Source: Novosphingobium sediminicola (GTDB taxonomy: Bacteria; Pseudomonadota; Alphaproteobacteria; Sphingomonadales; Sphingomonadaceae). From it: a stretch of 64,000 nucleotides of DNA. Positions 34,448 to 43,501 of the stretch are shown here, piece after piece; position 1 is the first letter of the stretch; each line of letters begins with the position of its first letter. The position numbers and the translations under genes were made by a program. The notes under the pieces were generated by a model. It had not been told where the DNA came from, did no database searches, and saw only the letters and a list, made by a program, of their open reading frames with translations. The stretch lies in contig NZ_JACIDX010000014.1 in NCBI RefSeq assembly GCF_014196525.1, positions 62,001-126,000 of the forward strand, read 5' to 3'.

Positions 34448-35778
34448 TGCTGCGCATTTTCAACGATCTTCTGGGCGATCCCCAGCCGATTGATCTGACC
34501 CCGCGCCGTTATGGCGTGGTGGTGGCCTGCGATGGCGGCTTGCTGGAGGTTTCGGGCCTGTCGGTGCCGGTGGGCGCGCTGTGCCGGATCAGCCATGGCA
34601 ACGGGCAATCGCTCTGCGCCGAGGTGATCGGATTTCGCAATGGCCGCACGTTGATGATGCTGCTGGGCGATACGGTGCTGCTGCGCCCCGGCGCGCGGGT
34701 GCGCCCGGTGGGCAAGCCGGGGATGCTGCCGGTGGGCGAGGTGTTCCTTGGTCGCGCGGTCGATGGCGAGGGCAAGCCGATTGACGGGCTTGGGCCTTTG
34801 CATCCGCGCGCCTTGTGGCCAGCGGGCGGGGTGCGCGCGGGCGCGCTGGACCGCAGCCCGGTGCGCCGCAGTTTTGACACCGGCATCCGCGCGCTCAACG
34901 CCATCACCACCTTTGGCGTGGGTCAGCGCATCGGCATCATGGCCGGATCGGGCGTGGGCAAATCGGTGCTGCTCGACATGATCGCCCACGGCGCCAGCGC
35001 GGAAATCGTCATCGTCGGCCTGATCGGCGAACGCGCGCGCGAAGTCTCCGATTTTGTCGAACGCCATATGGCGGGCAGCAAACGCGCCACCACCGCCGTC
35101 ATCGCCGTGCCCGCCGACCATGCGCCCAACCTGCGCATTCGCGGCGCGATGCTGGCCACAGCCATGGCCGAATATTTCCGCGCGCAGGGGCGCAAGGTGC
35201 TGCTGATCATGGATTCCCTGACCCGCGTGGCCCATGCCGGGCGCGAGATCGGCCTGCTGCTGGGCGAACCGGGCGCGGCGCGCGGCTATCCGCCCTCGGC
35301 GCTGGCCACGATCACCAAGCTGGTCGAACGCGCGGGCAATTCGGCGCAGAGCGGCGGGTCGATCACGGGCCTCTACACCGTGCTGGCCGATGGCGATTCT
35401 CAGGATGATCCGGTGGTCGATACCGCGCGCTCGATCCTTGACGGGCATATCGTCCTGTCGCGCGATCTGGCCCAGCGCGGGCAATATCCGGCCATCGACA
35501 TTGCCGCCTCGCTGTCCCGCGTGATGACCGACATTACCAGCCGCGATCACCAACGCCTTGCCCGCGCCTTTCGCGCGCTGGTGGCCGCCTATGAGGCCAA
35601 CCGCGATCTGGTGCTGATGGGCGCCTATCGCGCCGGGGCCGATCAACAGCTTGACCGCGCCATCGCCATGCATCCCGCCCTGGTGCAATTCCTGACGCAG
35701 GAGGGTGGCACGGTCGTTACGCTGGAGCAGTCTGTGGCGCAATTGGGGGCGCTGCTGGGCCCTGAAGGCTCACGATGA
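34447..35778 (+). CDS. fliI: Flagellum-specific ATP synthase FliI
   Basis: A 443-residue export ATPase. The Walker A loop GSGVGKS (167-173), GLIGERAREVSDF, and the Walker B region KVLLIMDSLTRVAHAGREIGLLLGE are plain. It energises the flagellar type III export of rod, hook and filament subunits with FliH and FliJ. The start is the ATG at 34447, which overlaps the fliH stop by one base (TGATG); the extended frame upstream lies inside fliH. Confidence 0.97.
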   Translation: MLRIFNDLLGDPQPIDLTPRRYGVVVACDGGLLEVSGLSVPVGALCRISHGNGQSLCAEVIGFRNGRTLMMLLGDTVLLRPGARVRPVGKPGMLPVGEVFLGRAVDGEGKPIDGLGPLHPRALWPAGGVRAGALDRSPVRRSFDTGIRALNAITTFGVGQRIGIMAGSGVGKSVLLDMIAHGASAEIVIVGLIGERAREVSDFVERHMAGSKRATTAVIAVPADHAPNLRIRGAMLATAMAEYFRAQGRKVLLIMDSLTRVAHAGREIGLLLGEPGAARGYPPSALATITKLVERAGNSAQSGGSITGLYTVLADGDSQDDPVVDTARSILDGHIVLSRDLAQRGQYPAIDIAASLSRVMTDITSRDHQRLARAFRALVAAYEANRDLVLMGAYRAGADQQLDRAIAMHPALVQFLTQEGGTVVTLEQSVAQLGALLGPEGSR

Positions 35779-36209
35779 AGGCTGAGCGCGACAAGCTGAA
35801 GCGTTTGCAAAGGCTTGAGCGCGTGCGCGCCATCGCCAAGCAGACCGTGGCCACCGAGGCCGCCCGCGCCGAGGGCACCTATACCCAATTGATGCAACTG
35901 GCCCAGCGGACCGGACAACTGGCCGCCGATTATGCCGCGCGCACCGACATTACCGATGGTGCGGCCCTGCGCGACATGAACCGCTTTGCCGCCGGATTGC
36001 AGGGCATCCGCGCCGCAACCCAAGCCGACGCCAACCGCGCGCAGGCCATTGCCGACAAGCGCCAGCAGGAACTGGCCATTGCCGAGCGCCGTCGCGCCGC
36101 CGTCGAGGACCGCGCCAATGCGCAAGCCCGGCAAATGGCCGCCCGGCAGTCCTATGCCGCACTGGCCGGACAGATCCAGAGCGCGAAACGCCGCGATTCC
36201 AAGGACTGA
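35775..36209 (+). CDS. fliJ: Flagellar export protein FliJ
   Basis: A 144-residue, highly charged and helical protein (KLKRLQRLERVRAIAKQTVATEAARAEGTYTQLMQLAQRT, then a long Arg/Gln/Ala helix) consistent with the coiled-coil FliJ stalk of the export ATPase. Identification rests on coiled-coil character and the four-base overlap behind fliI. It ends just before the fliK sigma-54 promoter. Confidence 0.82.
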   Translation: MKAERDKLKRLQRLERVRAIAKQTVATEAARAEGTYTQLMQLAQRTGQLAADYAARTDITDGAALRDMNRFAAGLQGIRAATQADANRAQAIADKRQQELAIAERRRAAVEDRANAQARQMAARQSYAALAGQIQSAKRRDSKD

Positions 36210-36225
36210 GGCGCGCGTCGCAAAT

Positions 36226-36241
36226 TGGCACGTCTTTTGCT
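36226..36241 (+). promoter_or_regulatory. Sigma-54 promoter for fliK and downstream fli genes
   Basis: TGGCACGTCTTTTGCT fits TGGCACG-N4-TTGCW exactly. The start site would be near 36252, about 26 bases before fliK. It lies only 16 bases after fliJ, so the fliK-flhB run can be transcribed separately from the fliE-fliJ run. Confidence 0.9.
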
Positions 36242-36277
36242 TAATCCATTGCAAAGCCTGATACGGAGCCACCATCC

Positions 36278-38188
36278 ATGCCCGAAGCCACCAGTTTGAA
36301 CATCGGTTCCAGCCCTCTGGCCGCGCTGTCCGGCGCCCGGTCGGCCGATGGTTCGGCGGGCGTGGCGGCGCAGGAGGGCGATGCGGGCGGTTTTCAGGCG
36401 ATGCTGGACTCGCAAACAGGCCGAAACGCGGGGCAAAATCTAGCCCCGACCATGCCTCAAGGCATCGGGCAAAGCTCCCTCACCCCGCAAGTCCTCGCTT
36501 CGGGCCTGTCGCCAGCCCAGCCACCGGCAACCGATCCCGCCCGCGAGGCCCAATCAGCGCCGGTTTCCGCGCCGGTAGTGGCCACCATGACGGCTCTGCG
36601 TAATACGGCCGCCTCGGTCGCGGGGGTCTCGATCACCTTGCCTGTAATAACCGCCCCCTCGATCAACGGGGCCGACAGGACGCCGGAAACCGGCGCAGCC
36701 GCCGCCATGGCGGCACCGCCAAACGGCAATTTGCCGGTGGGCGGCAAAATCTTGCCGGTGGCCCTCGCCCCCGAAGACAGCGCCGATACCGCCCCCGTCG
36801 ATACGCCAGAGGCAGCCAAACCGGCAATGGCGCAGAGCATGGTCTGGACGGCGCGCCTGCGCAAAGGCGCCGAGGCTCAAGCCGCCGATACGCAGACGGA
36901 CAAGCCCGTTGATGAAAGCGGCGACGATGAGGGCAATGACGCAAGCGTTGCGAATGCCGCCGCATCGGCCATGCCTGCCCCTGACGCCGTGCTGCCCGCA
37001 GCCATTGGTCTGCCTGCTGCTATCATGCTGACGGCCCAGCCTGCGCCACGATCAGCGGCGGGGTCGGAGCAATCCGCGCCCGGCGTGACGGATGACGCAA
37101 ACGGGCGATCCGGCCGCTCCAGCCCGGCCAGCAGCCCCATCGCGCCCACAACACTGGCCAGCACAACACCGGCCAATGCGCCAGCCGCGCAGGCTCGCCC
37201 CGCCACCGCCTTGCCCCTCAACCAGGCGGGCGCGTGCGTTCAGGATCCAGCAGCGGCCAATACTGTCCCTGCCGAGGCTATCCCTGCCGGCAACGCCCTG
37301 CCTGCGGGCCTGCCGCAATGGCTGGGCGCGCAGCAGGCCGAAGTCACGGTGAAGGAAGACACGGCGCAGATCGCGCCCGCGCCGGGCAAGATCGCCATCA
37401 AGGCAACCAAGGCCGCCGCACAGGCCGATCTGCCTGAATCATCGCCCGCAACGCCAGCCAACAGCGACACCGCTGGCCCCCTGTCCGCGCCGCAAGTGTC
37501 GGCCTCCGCCTTCTCGGCAAGCCCGCTGCATCAAGCCACCCATGCGAGCATGCAGGATGCCCTATCGCCCGCCGCCGATACGCAGGCATCTCTGGCGGCC
37601 GCCAGCGCGCAGCCCCTCGATAGCGCCAGCCGCAGCATGGCCATGCCCTCCGAAAGCGGCGCCTCACGCGATATGAGCGCGCTGGTTGACCGGCTGGTCG
37701 AGGCGCGCGCGGCGATGCGTTCGGGGGCATCGACGCAATGGGTGCAGACATCGATCCAGCATGCCGAATTTGGCCGGGTCGCCTTGCAGATCCGTCAGGA
37801 TGGCAACAATCTCTCGGTGGCCATGGCCAGCAGCGATCCTGATTTCGCACCCGCCGCACAGGCCGCGCTGAACGCTTCGCAAAGCCTGCTGCAACCCGCA
37901 GCCGCCAGCCAGAGCGGCGCGGATACGGGCCAGAACCAGAGCCAAAACGCAGGACAAGACAACCGGCAACCAGGACAAGGCAACAGCCCCGCCTTTAACG
38001 GACAATCAGGCGGACAGTTCAGCGGCCAATTCAGCGGACAGCCGGGCGGGCAGAACCAGCAGTCCGCGCGCCAGCAGGCCCCCTTTGCCGACAATCAGAT
38101 CGCCCAACAGGCTCAGACCCTGCGCGATGCGGCCAACGCCCCGTCCACCGGCGCCGCGCTGTCGGGTCGCTCCGGCATTCTGGCCTGA
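36278..38188 (+). CDS. fliK: Flagellar hook-length control protein FliK
   Basis: A 636-residue Ala/Pro/Gln-rich protein. The conserved FliK C-terminal region lies near residues 475-550 (MSALVDRLVEARAAMRSG, then IQHAEFGRVALQIRQDGNNLSVAMA and AAQAALNASQSLL); it is followed by a Gln/Gly/Asn-rich tail. FliK is the secreted ruler that switches export from hook to filament proteins. The long disordered N-terminal part is typical. Two GGCAAAAT motifs (36432 and 36743) lie inside the gene. Confidence 0.9.
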   Translation: MPEATSLNIGSSPLAALSGARSADGSAGVAAQEGDAGGFQAMLDSQTGRNAGQNLAPTMPQGIGQSSLTPQVLASGLSPAQPPATDPAREAQSAPVSAPVVATMTALRNTAASVAGVSITLPVITAPSINGADRTPETGAAAAMAAPPNGNLPVGGKILPVALAPEDSADTAPVDTPEAAKPAMAQSMVWTARLRKGAEAQAADTQTDKPVDESGDDEGNDASVANAAASAMPAPDAVLPAAIGLPAAIMLTAQPAPRSAAGSEQSAPGVTDDANGRSGRSSPASSPIAPTTLASTTPANAPAAQARPATALPLNQAGACVQDPAAANTVPAEAIPAGNALPAGLPQWLGAQQAEVTVKEDTAQIAPAPGKIAIKATKAAAQADLPESSPATPANSDTAGPLSAPQVSASAFSASPLHQATHASMQDALSPAADTQASLAAASAQPLDSASRSMAMPSESGASRDMSALVDRLVEARAAMRSGASTQWVQTSIQHAEFGRVALQIRQDGNNLSVAMASSDPDFAPAAQAALNASQSLLQPAAASQSGADTGQNQSQNAGQDNRQPGQGNSPAFNGQSGGQFSGQFSGQPGGQNQQSARQQAPFADNQIAQQAQTLRDAANAPSTGAALSGRSGILA

Positions 38189-38228
38189 TCCGCCGCCCTT
38201 CGTTTGAAACAAATCAGAGACCGACATC

Positions 38229-38834
38229 ATGAGCAAAGACAAGACCGAGACCGGCGATAAACCCGCCAAGGGCAAAAGCCCGATTATGCTGATCGCGATC
38301 ACGGCGGTGCTGATGCTGGCGGTGGGCGGGGGCGGGGCCTTTGCCATGGTCAAGATGGGCATCATCGGCGGCGGAAAGAGCGAACATGTCAAAGAAGACA
38401 ATTCGCCTAAACTGATCCGCAAGGGTCAGGAGGACCCCTATGCCGCCAAACCCGCCGAAGGGGGCAAGGAAGGCGAAGGCGCGGTGAAAGAAGTCGAGGG
38501 CGAAGGCGGCAGCCCCTACAAGACCTCCTATTATACGTTCTCCGAGGATTTCACCTCCAATCTCAAGAATTCCTCGGCGCTGGTCCAGATCTCGGTCGCC
38601 TGTTCGACGCATCGCGATGGGCGCGTTCTTATGTGGTTGAAAAAGCACGAGTTGGCCATCCGTTCGGAAATGCTCGCGGTGCTGGCTGATACGCCCGAAG
38701 AGGAAGTTTCCACCGTGGAAGGTAAGGAGAAACTGCAAAAGCGGCTTACCGCATCCATTAATCATGTTTTGACAGAGGAAGAGGGCTTCGGCGGCATCGA
38801 CGCCGTCTATTTCAAGAGCTTCCTCGTCCAGTAA
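38229..38834 (+). CDS. fliL: Flagellar basal body-associated protein FliL
   Basis: A 201-residue protein with one N-terminal membrane helix (SPIMLIAITAVLMLAVGGGGAFAMVKMG) followed by a charged linker and the FliL periplasmic domain (YYTFSEDFTSNLKNSSALVQISVACSTHRDG), ending in FGGIDAVYFKSFLVQ. FliL surrounds and supports the stator. It sits between fliK and fliM as expected. Confidence 0.95.
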   Translation: MSKDKTETGDKPAKGKSPIMLIAITAVLMLAVGGGGAFAMVKMGIIGGGKSEHVKEDNSPKLIRKGQEDPYAAKPAEGGKEGEGAVKEVEGEGGSPYKTSYYTFSEDFTSNLKNSSALVQISVACSTHRDGRVLMWLKKHELAIRSEMLAVLADTPEEEVSTVEGKEKLQKRLTASINHVLTEEEGFGGIDAVYFKSFLVQ

Positions 38835-38862
38835 TCCGCCAGAGCGACCGGAGACCCGCATC

Positions 38863-39801
38863 ATGAAACCGCAGCGCGAGTTCATCGCCGAGCGCCCGTT
38901 GGCCGAGCATTGCCCCGAGTTGTTGAAGCGCGGCCCGGCGCCCGAAGACCTGCTGCATCTGCTGGAAAAAATGGGCCAGCGTTTTGCCCGCCGCCTGTCG
39001 GGCGCCTTTGCCCCGCTGATGGGCGGCGAGGCCCCGATTGTCAGTTGCACCAGCCCGCGCGAAACCAAGCTCTCCAGCCTGAATTCCTCGATTGCCGCGC
39101 TGGCCGCCAACAGTCTGCTGGCCATCGGCAGCGCACAGACGCCGATGCTGGTTTCCATCGAGGCCGAACCGGTGCTGCGCATCGTCGATCGCGCCTTTGG
39201 CGGCAAGGGCGAGGCCCCGGCCCCGATGCCCAAGCAATTTCCCCCCGCCGCCGAATTGATGATCGCTCGGCTCGAAGTGCTGCTGGCCGAACATCTGGCG
39301 GCGGCGGTGACGGCCACTGCAGGGCGCGCAAGCGATGGCGACATGCCCGACATCACCGCCATCCGCCGCGATGGCAGTCTGACCGCTCTGTCGCCCTTTG
39401 ACGACAATCTGCCGCTGGCCATGCTGTCGCTGGAGGTGGACGATGGCGGGGTTCTGCCCTGGCTGATGACGGTGGCCATGCCCTTTGCCACGCTGGGGCG
39501 GATCTTTGGCTATGCCGAAAAGCCCGCCCGCCGCGCCGCGCCGCATTATCGCGGCGATCCGATGGCCGCGCCCTTTGGCGATGTGCCGGTCACGCTCAGC
39601 GCGGTGCTGGTGGACATGCGCGTGCCTTTCCCCGCGATCGCCACGCTGGCGCCCGGCGTCATCCTGCCGGTATCCGTTTCGCGCCAGATTCCCCTGCGCG
39701 TGGGCGAAAACACCATCGCCCATGGCACCGTGGGCACGATGGACGACCGCGTGGCCGTAAAAATCGACAAGGCCTTTACCGATGAGAGGACCAACCCATG
39801 A
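38863..39801 (+). CDS. fliM: Flagellar motor switch protein FliM
   Basis: A 312-residue switch protein. The middle CheC-like domain and the C-terminal SpoA-type domain (TLSAVLVDMRVPFPAIATLAPGVILPVSVSRQIPLRVG) are recognisable. The N-terminal CheY-binding peptide of classical FliM (LSQxEID) is not evident; the protein begins MKPQREFIAERPLAEHCPEL. FliM connects CheY-phosphate to the rotor. It overlaps fliN by four bases. Confidence 0.9.
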   Translation: MKPQREFIAERPLAEHCPELLKRGPAPEDLLHLLEKMGQRFARRLSGAFAPLMGGEAPIVSCTSPRETKLSSLNSSIAALAANSLLAIGSAQTPMLVSIEAEPVLRIVDRAFGGKGEAPAPMPKQFPPAAELMIARLEVLLAEHLAAAVTATAGRASDGDMPDITAIRRDGSLTALSPFDDNLPLAMLSLEVDDGGVLPWLMTVAMPFATLGRIFGYAEKPARRAAPHYRGDPMAAPFGDVPVTLSAVLVDMRVPFPAIATLAPGVILPVSVSRQIPLRVGENTIAHGTVGTMDDRVAVKIDKAFTDERTNP

Positions 39802-40127
39802 ATTTCGAAACTTCGCAAGGCTTTGGCGCGCGCGGCTTTGACTTCCTCAAGGATGTCGATGTGCGCCTCTCGGTCGAATTGGGCCGCACCGACATGAAGC
39901 TGAAAGATGTGCTGGCGCTGGGCGAGGAAAGCGTGGTGCTGCTCGACCGGCTGACCGATGAATTGCTGGACGTGATGGTCAATGGCAAGGTCATCGCCAA
40001 GGGCGAGATCGTGGCACAGGGCAACCGCTTTGGCCTGCGCATCGTGGAAATGGCGGGCAGCGAAGACAGCCCCGAAATGCCCGCCCCCACCGCGCGCGGC
40101 CGTGGCAAGGCTGCGGACTCCGAATAA
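39798..40127 (+). CDS. fliN: Flagellar motor switch protein FliN
   Basis: A 109-residue SpoA-domain protein: FLKDVDVRLSVELGRTDMKLKDVLALGEESVVLLDRLTDELLDVMVNGKVIAKGEIVAQGNRFGLRIVEM. This is the canonical FliN core that forms the C ring. Its stop shares one base with the fliO start. Confidence 0.96.
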   Translation: MNFETSQGFGARGFDFLKDVDVRLSVELGRTDMKLKDVLALGEESVVLLDRLTDELLDVMVNGKVIAKGEIVAQGNRFGLRIVEMAGSEDSPEMPAPTARGRGKAADSE

Positions 40128-40453
40128 TGCTGTGGTATGTCGCCAAGCTGTTGATCCTCCTGCCGCTGATCGGCGTCATGATCTGGGGCAGCCTGAAACT
40201 GTCGCAGAAATTCCAGTCGCGCTTTATGGCCGCCGGGCAAGGCCGCCGCATCCGCATCGTGGAAACCGTGATGCTCAGCCCGACCCAGAAGCTGGCGGTG
40301 ATCGCCTTTCACGGGCGCGAAATTCTGGTGGCCAGCACGCGCCATGGCATGACGCGCCTGTCCGAGGTCGAGGTGATCGACGGCGAGGCGTTTGAGGAAA
40401 ATTTCCGCGACGGGGCCGATTTCGCCCAGACTTTGCGGAGGATCGACAAGTGA
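40127..40453 (+). CDS. fliO: Flagellar biosynthetic protein FliO
   Basis: A 108-residue protein with one N-terminal membrane helix (YVAKLLILLPLIGVMIWGSL) and a small domain (RRIRIVETVMLSPTQKLAVIAFHGREILVASTRHGMTRL) typical of FliO, which assists assembly of the FliP ring. Position between fliN and fliP confirms it. Confidence 0.92.
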   Translation: MLWYVAKLLILLPLIGVMIWGSLKLSQKFQSRFMAAGQGRRIRIVETVMLSPTQKLAVIAFHGREILVASTRHGMTRLSEVEVIDGEAFEENFRDGADFAQTLRRIDK

Positions 40454-41220
40454 GGCCGATGATGCGCGCCCTTTGGGCGATCCCCATCCTGTTCCACGCG
40501 GGCGCGGCCATGGCGCAGGCGGCCCCGCCGGGGTCGGCCATTCCGGGCGCGCTCGACCGGGCCTTTACCTCGATGAACGGCGGGCCGGGCGGGGGCATGA
40601 CGCTCTCGATGCAGATGCTGCTCATCATGGGCCTGCTCTCGGTCCTGCCCACGCTGATCCTGATGATGACCAGCTTTACCCGCGTGCTGGTGGTCTTTTC
40701 GATCCTCCGGCAAGCGATGGGGTTGCAGCAATCGCCGCCCAATCAGGTGCTGATCGGGCTGGCGCTGTTCCTCTCGCTCTTTATCATGACGCCCACGCTG
40801 GATAAGGTGACAGCCAATGCGCTCACCCCCTATTCGGCGGGGCGGATCAATGCCGAACAGGCGATTGCGGCATCGGGGGTGGAATTTCACGCCTTCATGA
40901 TCCGTCAGACGCGCCGCGCCGATCTACAGATGTTTGCCGATATGGCCAAGGCGCCCAAGTTCAACCGGCCTGATGATGTGCCTTTCTCGATCCTGCTGCC
41001 CGCCTATGTCACCTCTGAGCTGAAAACCGCGTTTCAGATCGGCTTCATGCTCTATCTGCCCTTTCTGGTGATCGACCTTGTGGTTTCGGCGGTGTTGATG
41101 AGCCTTGGCATGATGATGCTCAGCCCGGCCATGATCTCCTTGCCGTTCAAGCTGTTGCTTTTCGTGCTGGTCGATGGCTGGGCGCTGTTGATGGGCAGCC
41201 TTGCGGCCAGCTTCAATTGA
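40450..41220 (+). CDS. fliP: Flagellar export pore protein FliP
   Basis: A 256-residue membrane protein with a signal-like N-terminus and four helices. Conserved segments are MTSFTRVLVVFSILRQAMGLQQSPPNQVLIGLALFLS, FMIRQTRRADLQMF and TSELKTAFQIGFMLYLPFLVIDLVVSAVLMSLGMMMLSP. I use the GTG at 40450, which overlaps the fliO stop and has a GGAGG site eight bases upstream; the ATG at 40459 is the alternative. FliP forms the core of the export gate. Confidence 0.95.
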   Translation: MRPMMRALWAIPILFHAGAAMAQAAPPGSAIPGALDRAFTSMNGGPGGGMTLSMQMLLIMGLLSVLPTLILMMTSFTRVLVVFSILRQAMGLQQSPPNQVLIGLALFLSLFIMTPTLDKVTANALTPYSAGRINAEQAIAASGVEFHAFMIRQTRRADLQMFADMAKAPKFNRPDDVPFSILLPAYVTSELKTAFQIGFMLYLPFLVIDLVVSAVLMSLGMMMLSPAMISLPFKLLLFVLVDGWALLMGSLAASFN

Positions 41221-41504
41221 TGGACGAGACCTCGCCCCTCCTCGCTCTGGCCGACCGCATGCTTTATGTGGTCGCGCTGTGCGGCGCGCCGGTGCTGCTC
41301 ACCAGCCTTGCCGTCGGCCTTGTCGTCTCGATCTTTCAGGCCGCCACTTCGGTCAACGAACAGACCTTGACCTTCATCCCCAAGGTGGTCGCCACCGGGC
41401 TGGTGCTGGTGCTGTTTGGCGCAGGGATGCTGGGGCTGATCGAGGATTTTGCCCGCGAGATCTTTGCCGCCATCGCCCATCTGGGCGCGATGCCCGGTCA
41501 ATAG
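41220..41504 (+). CDS. fliQ: Flagellar export protein FliQ
   Basis: A 94-residue protein of two membrane helices (LYVVALCGAPVLLTSLAVGLVVSIFQAATSVNEQTLTFIPKVVATGLVLVLFGAGML), the FliQ hallmark with its conserved QA.T..NEQTLTFIPK turn. The ATG at 41220 overlaps the fliP stop by one base. Confidence 0.96.
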   Translation: MDETSPLLALADRMLYVVALCGAPVLLTSLAVGLVVSIFQAATSVNEQTLTFIPKVVATGLVLVLFGAGMLGLIEDFAREIFAAIAHLGAMPGQ

Positions 41505-41520
41505 AGGGGGCCAATAAGCG

Positions 41521-42303
41521 ATGATCGGCCTCGATTTCGGCTTTGGCCCGCTTCAGGATGAATTCTTCCGCTGGATGTTCCTGATGACGCGGATCGGGGC
41601 CGCCTTGGTGGCCGCGCCCTTTTTCGGCATGATGAACATTCCGGTGCAGGTGCGCGTGATCACGGCGGGCGCGATTGCCGTGCTGGTGACCGCGTGGACC
41701 AACACCGCGATGCCCGCGCACCTCTTCTCGCTCTCGGGCCTGCTGGCGGTGGCGGGCGAGGTGTTGGTGGGCACGGTGATGGGCTTTGTCCTGCAATTTG
41801 CCTTTGCCGCCCCGGCGATTGCCGCCGAACTGATCGGATCAGGCATGGGCCTGTCGATGGCCTCGACGGTGGACCCGCAAAATGGCGCGCATTCGCCCGC
41901 GCTGGGGCAATATTTCACCGTGGTGCTGACGCTGGTGTTCTTTGGCCTTGGGTGCCATCTGCAATGGATCGCGCTGGTGGTCAAAAGCTATGAGGTCTTT
42001 GCGCCGGGCCACACATGGATCGGGCCGGACCGGATACAGGCGATCCTCTCCTTCGGCTCGGTGCTGTTTGCCACCGCCGTCGCCATGGCGCTGCCGGTGA
42101 CGCTGCTTTTGCTGCTGGTGCTGGTGGTGGCGGGGGTGCTCTCGCGCTCGGCCCCGGCGCTCAATCTGTTCTCGCTGGGCCTGCCCTCGGCGATTGCGGC
42201 CGGGTTTGCCGCGCTGCTGGCCACCACGCCCATGTTGACCGACCGGATGATCGAATTGTCCGCCGATGCCATACGCGCGGCCGCGCGCATGATCGGGGCC
42301 TGA
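41521..42303 (+). CDS. fliR: Flagellar export protein FliR
   Basis: A 260-residue membrane protein with about six helices; MTRIGAALVAAPFFGMMNIPVQVRV and GEVLVGTVMGFVLQFAFAAPAIAAELIGSGMGLSMASTVDPQ are typical FliR segments. It forms the export gate with FliP and FliQ. flhB starts four bases after the stop. Confidence 0.95.
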   Translation: MIGLDFGFGPLQDEFFRWMFLMTRIGAALVAAPFFGMMNIPVQVRVITAGAIAVLVTAWTNTAMPAHLFSLSGLLAVAGEVLVGTVMGFVLQFAFAAPAIAAELIGSGMGLSMASTVDPQNGAHSPALGQYFTVVLTLVFFGLGCHLQWIALVVKSYEVFAPGHTWIGPDRIQAILSFGSVLFATAVAMALPVTLLLLLVLVVAGVLSRSAPALNLFSLGLPSAIAAGFAALLATTPMLTDRMIELSADAIRAAARMIGA

Positions 42304-42307
42304 GACC

Positions 42308-43471
42308 ATGGCAGAGGAAGGCCCCGGCGAAAAGACCCACGCCCCAACCGCCAAGCGGCTGAAAGAGGCGGCCGAAAACGGCGACGTCCTGCGCTCGCGC
42401 GATCTGGGCGTGGCGGTCACGATGCTGCTGGCCGCCGCGTTTTTGCGGACGGGGGGGCCTTGGATCCTCGACGGGCTGTCGCGGGTGATGCGTATGGGCT
42501 TTGCGTGGGACCGCGCCACCATCGAGGATTTCAACCCCGCGCGCATGGCCTCCACCGCGCTGTGGCTGACCGCGCCGCCGGTGCTGGTGCTGGGCCTGTT
42601 GATGGCGGTGATGGCGGTGATAACCCAGCTTGGCCCATCGCCGGGCGGGCGTTTCATGATGAGCAATGTCGCGCCCAAATTCAGCCGTTTGAACCCGATG
42701 TCGGGCTTTAAGCGGATGTTCGGCGCCAATGGCTGGATCGAGGTGGGCAAGGGCCTGCTCAAGCTGGTGCTTCTGGGAAGCATTGCGTGGTTCTGGGCCG
42801 GGTCGCGGATTGCGCCGATGCTCGAACTGGGCGCGGTGGGGCTGGCGGGGCAATTGAATTTTGCGTGGGATGCGCTGACCAGCCTGTTGTTTCAATTGTC
42901 GGGCGGGCTGATCCTCATCGCGCTGTTTGATTTTCCGGTGCAATGGATCCGCCGGATGCGGCGGTTGCGCATGAGCCTTGAGGAAATCAAGGAAGAGAAC
43001 AAGCAGCAGGAAGGCAGCCCCGAGGCCAAGGGCGCGCAAAAGCGCCGCCAGCGCCAGATCGCCATGGGCGCGATTGCCACCGCCATGGCCAAGGCGCAAT
43101 TCGTGGTGACCAACCCCACCCATTTCGCCGTCGCGCTGACCTATGATCCGGCCGCCGCCGCCGCGCCCTTTGTTGTGGCCAAGGGGCGGGGCGAAAAGGC
43201 ACTGGCGATCCGCGAACTGGCCGCCGAGCGCGCGCTGCCCTGTCTGGAATTTCCCGGCCTTGCCCGCGCGATCTATTACACCACCCGCGAACAGCAGATG
43301 ATCCGCGAGGAACTCTATATCGCGGTCGCGGCGGTATTGTCCTTCGTCTATGCCCTGAAACGCGGCGAGCACCGCCCCGCCCCCACCATCGAAGTGCCCG
43401 CAGACCTGCGTTTCGACGGCGACGGACGCCCCGATCCGACCAATGATTATGATCCCTTCGCCACCCCTTAA
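42308..43471 (+). CDS. flhB: Flagellar export switch protein FlhB
   Basis: A 387-residue protein with four membrane helices in the N-terminal half and a cytoplasmic autocleavage domain. The NPTH site is present (VVTNPTHFAVALTYDP). FlhB, with FliK, switches substrate class from rod/hook to filament proteins. The N-terminus GEKTHAPTAKRLKEAAENGDVLRS is typical. Confidence 0.97.
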   Translation: MAEEGPGEKTHAPTAKRLKEAAENGDVLRSRDLGVAVTMLLAAAFLRTGGPWILDGLSRVMRMGFAWDRATIEDFNPARMASTALWLTAPPVLVLGLLMAVMAVITQLGPSPGGRFMMSNVAPKFSRLNPMSGFKRMFGANGWIEVGKGLLKLVLLGSIAWFWAGSRIAPMLELGAVGLAGQLNFAWDALTSLLFQLSGGLILIALFDFPVQWIRRMRRLRMSLEEIKEENKQQEGSPEAKGAQKRRQRQIAMGAIATAMAKAQFVVTNPTHFAVALTYDPAAAAAPFVVAKGRGEKALAIRELAAERALPCLEFPGLARAIYYTTREQQMIREELYIAVAAVLSFVYALKRGEHRPAPTIEVPADLRFDGDGRPDPTNDYDPFATP

Positions 43472-43501
43472 GTCGCGCCTCCAACGGACGTTCTTTCAAC
43501 C

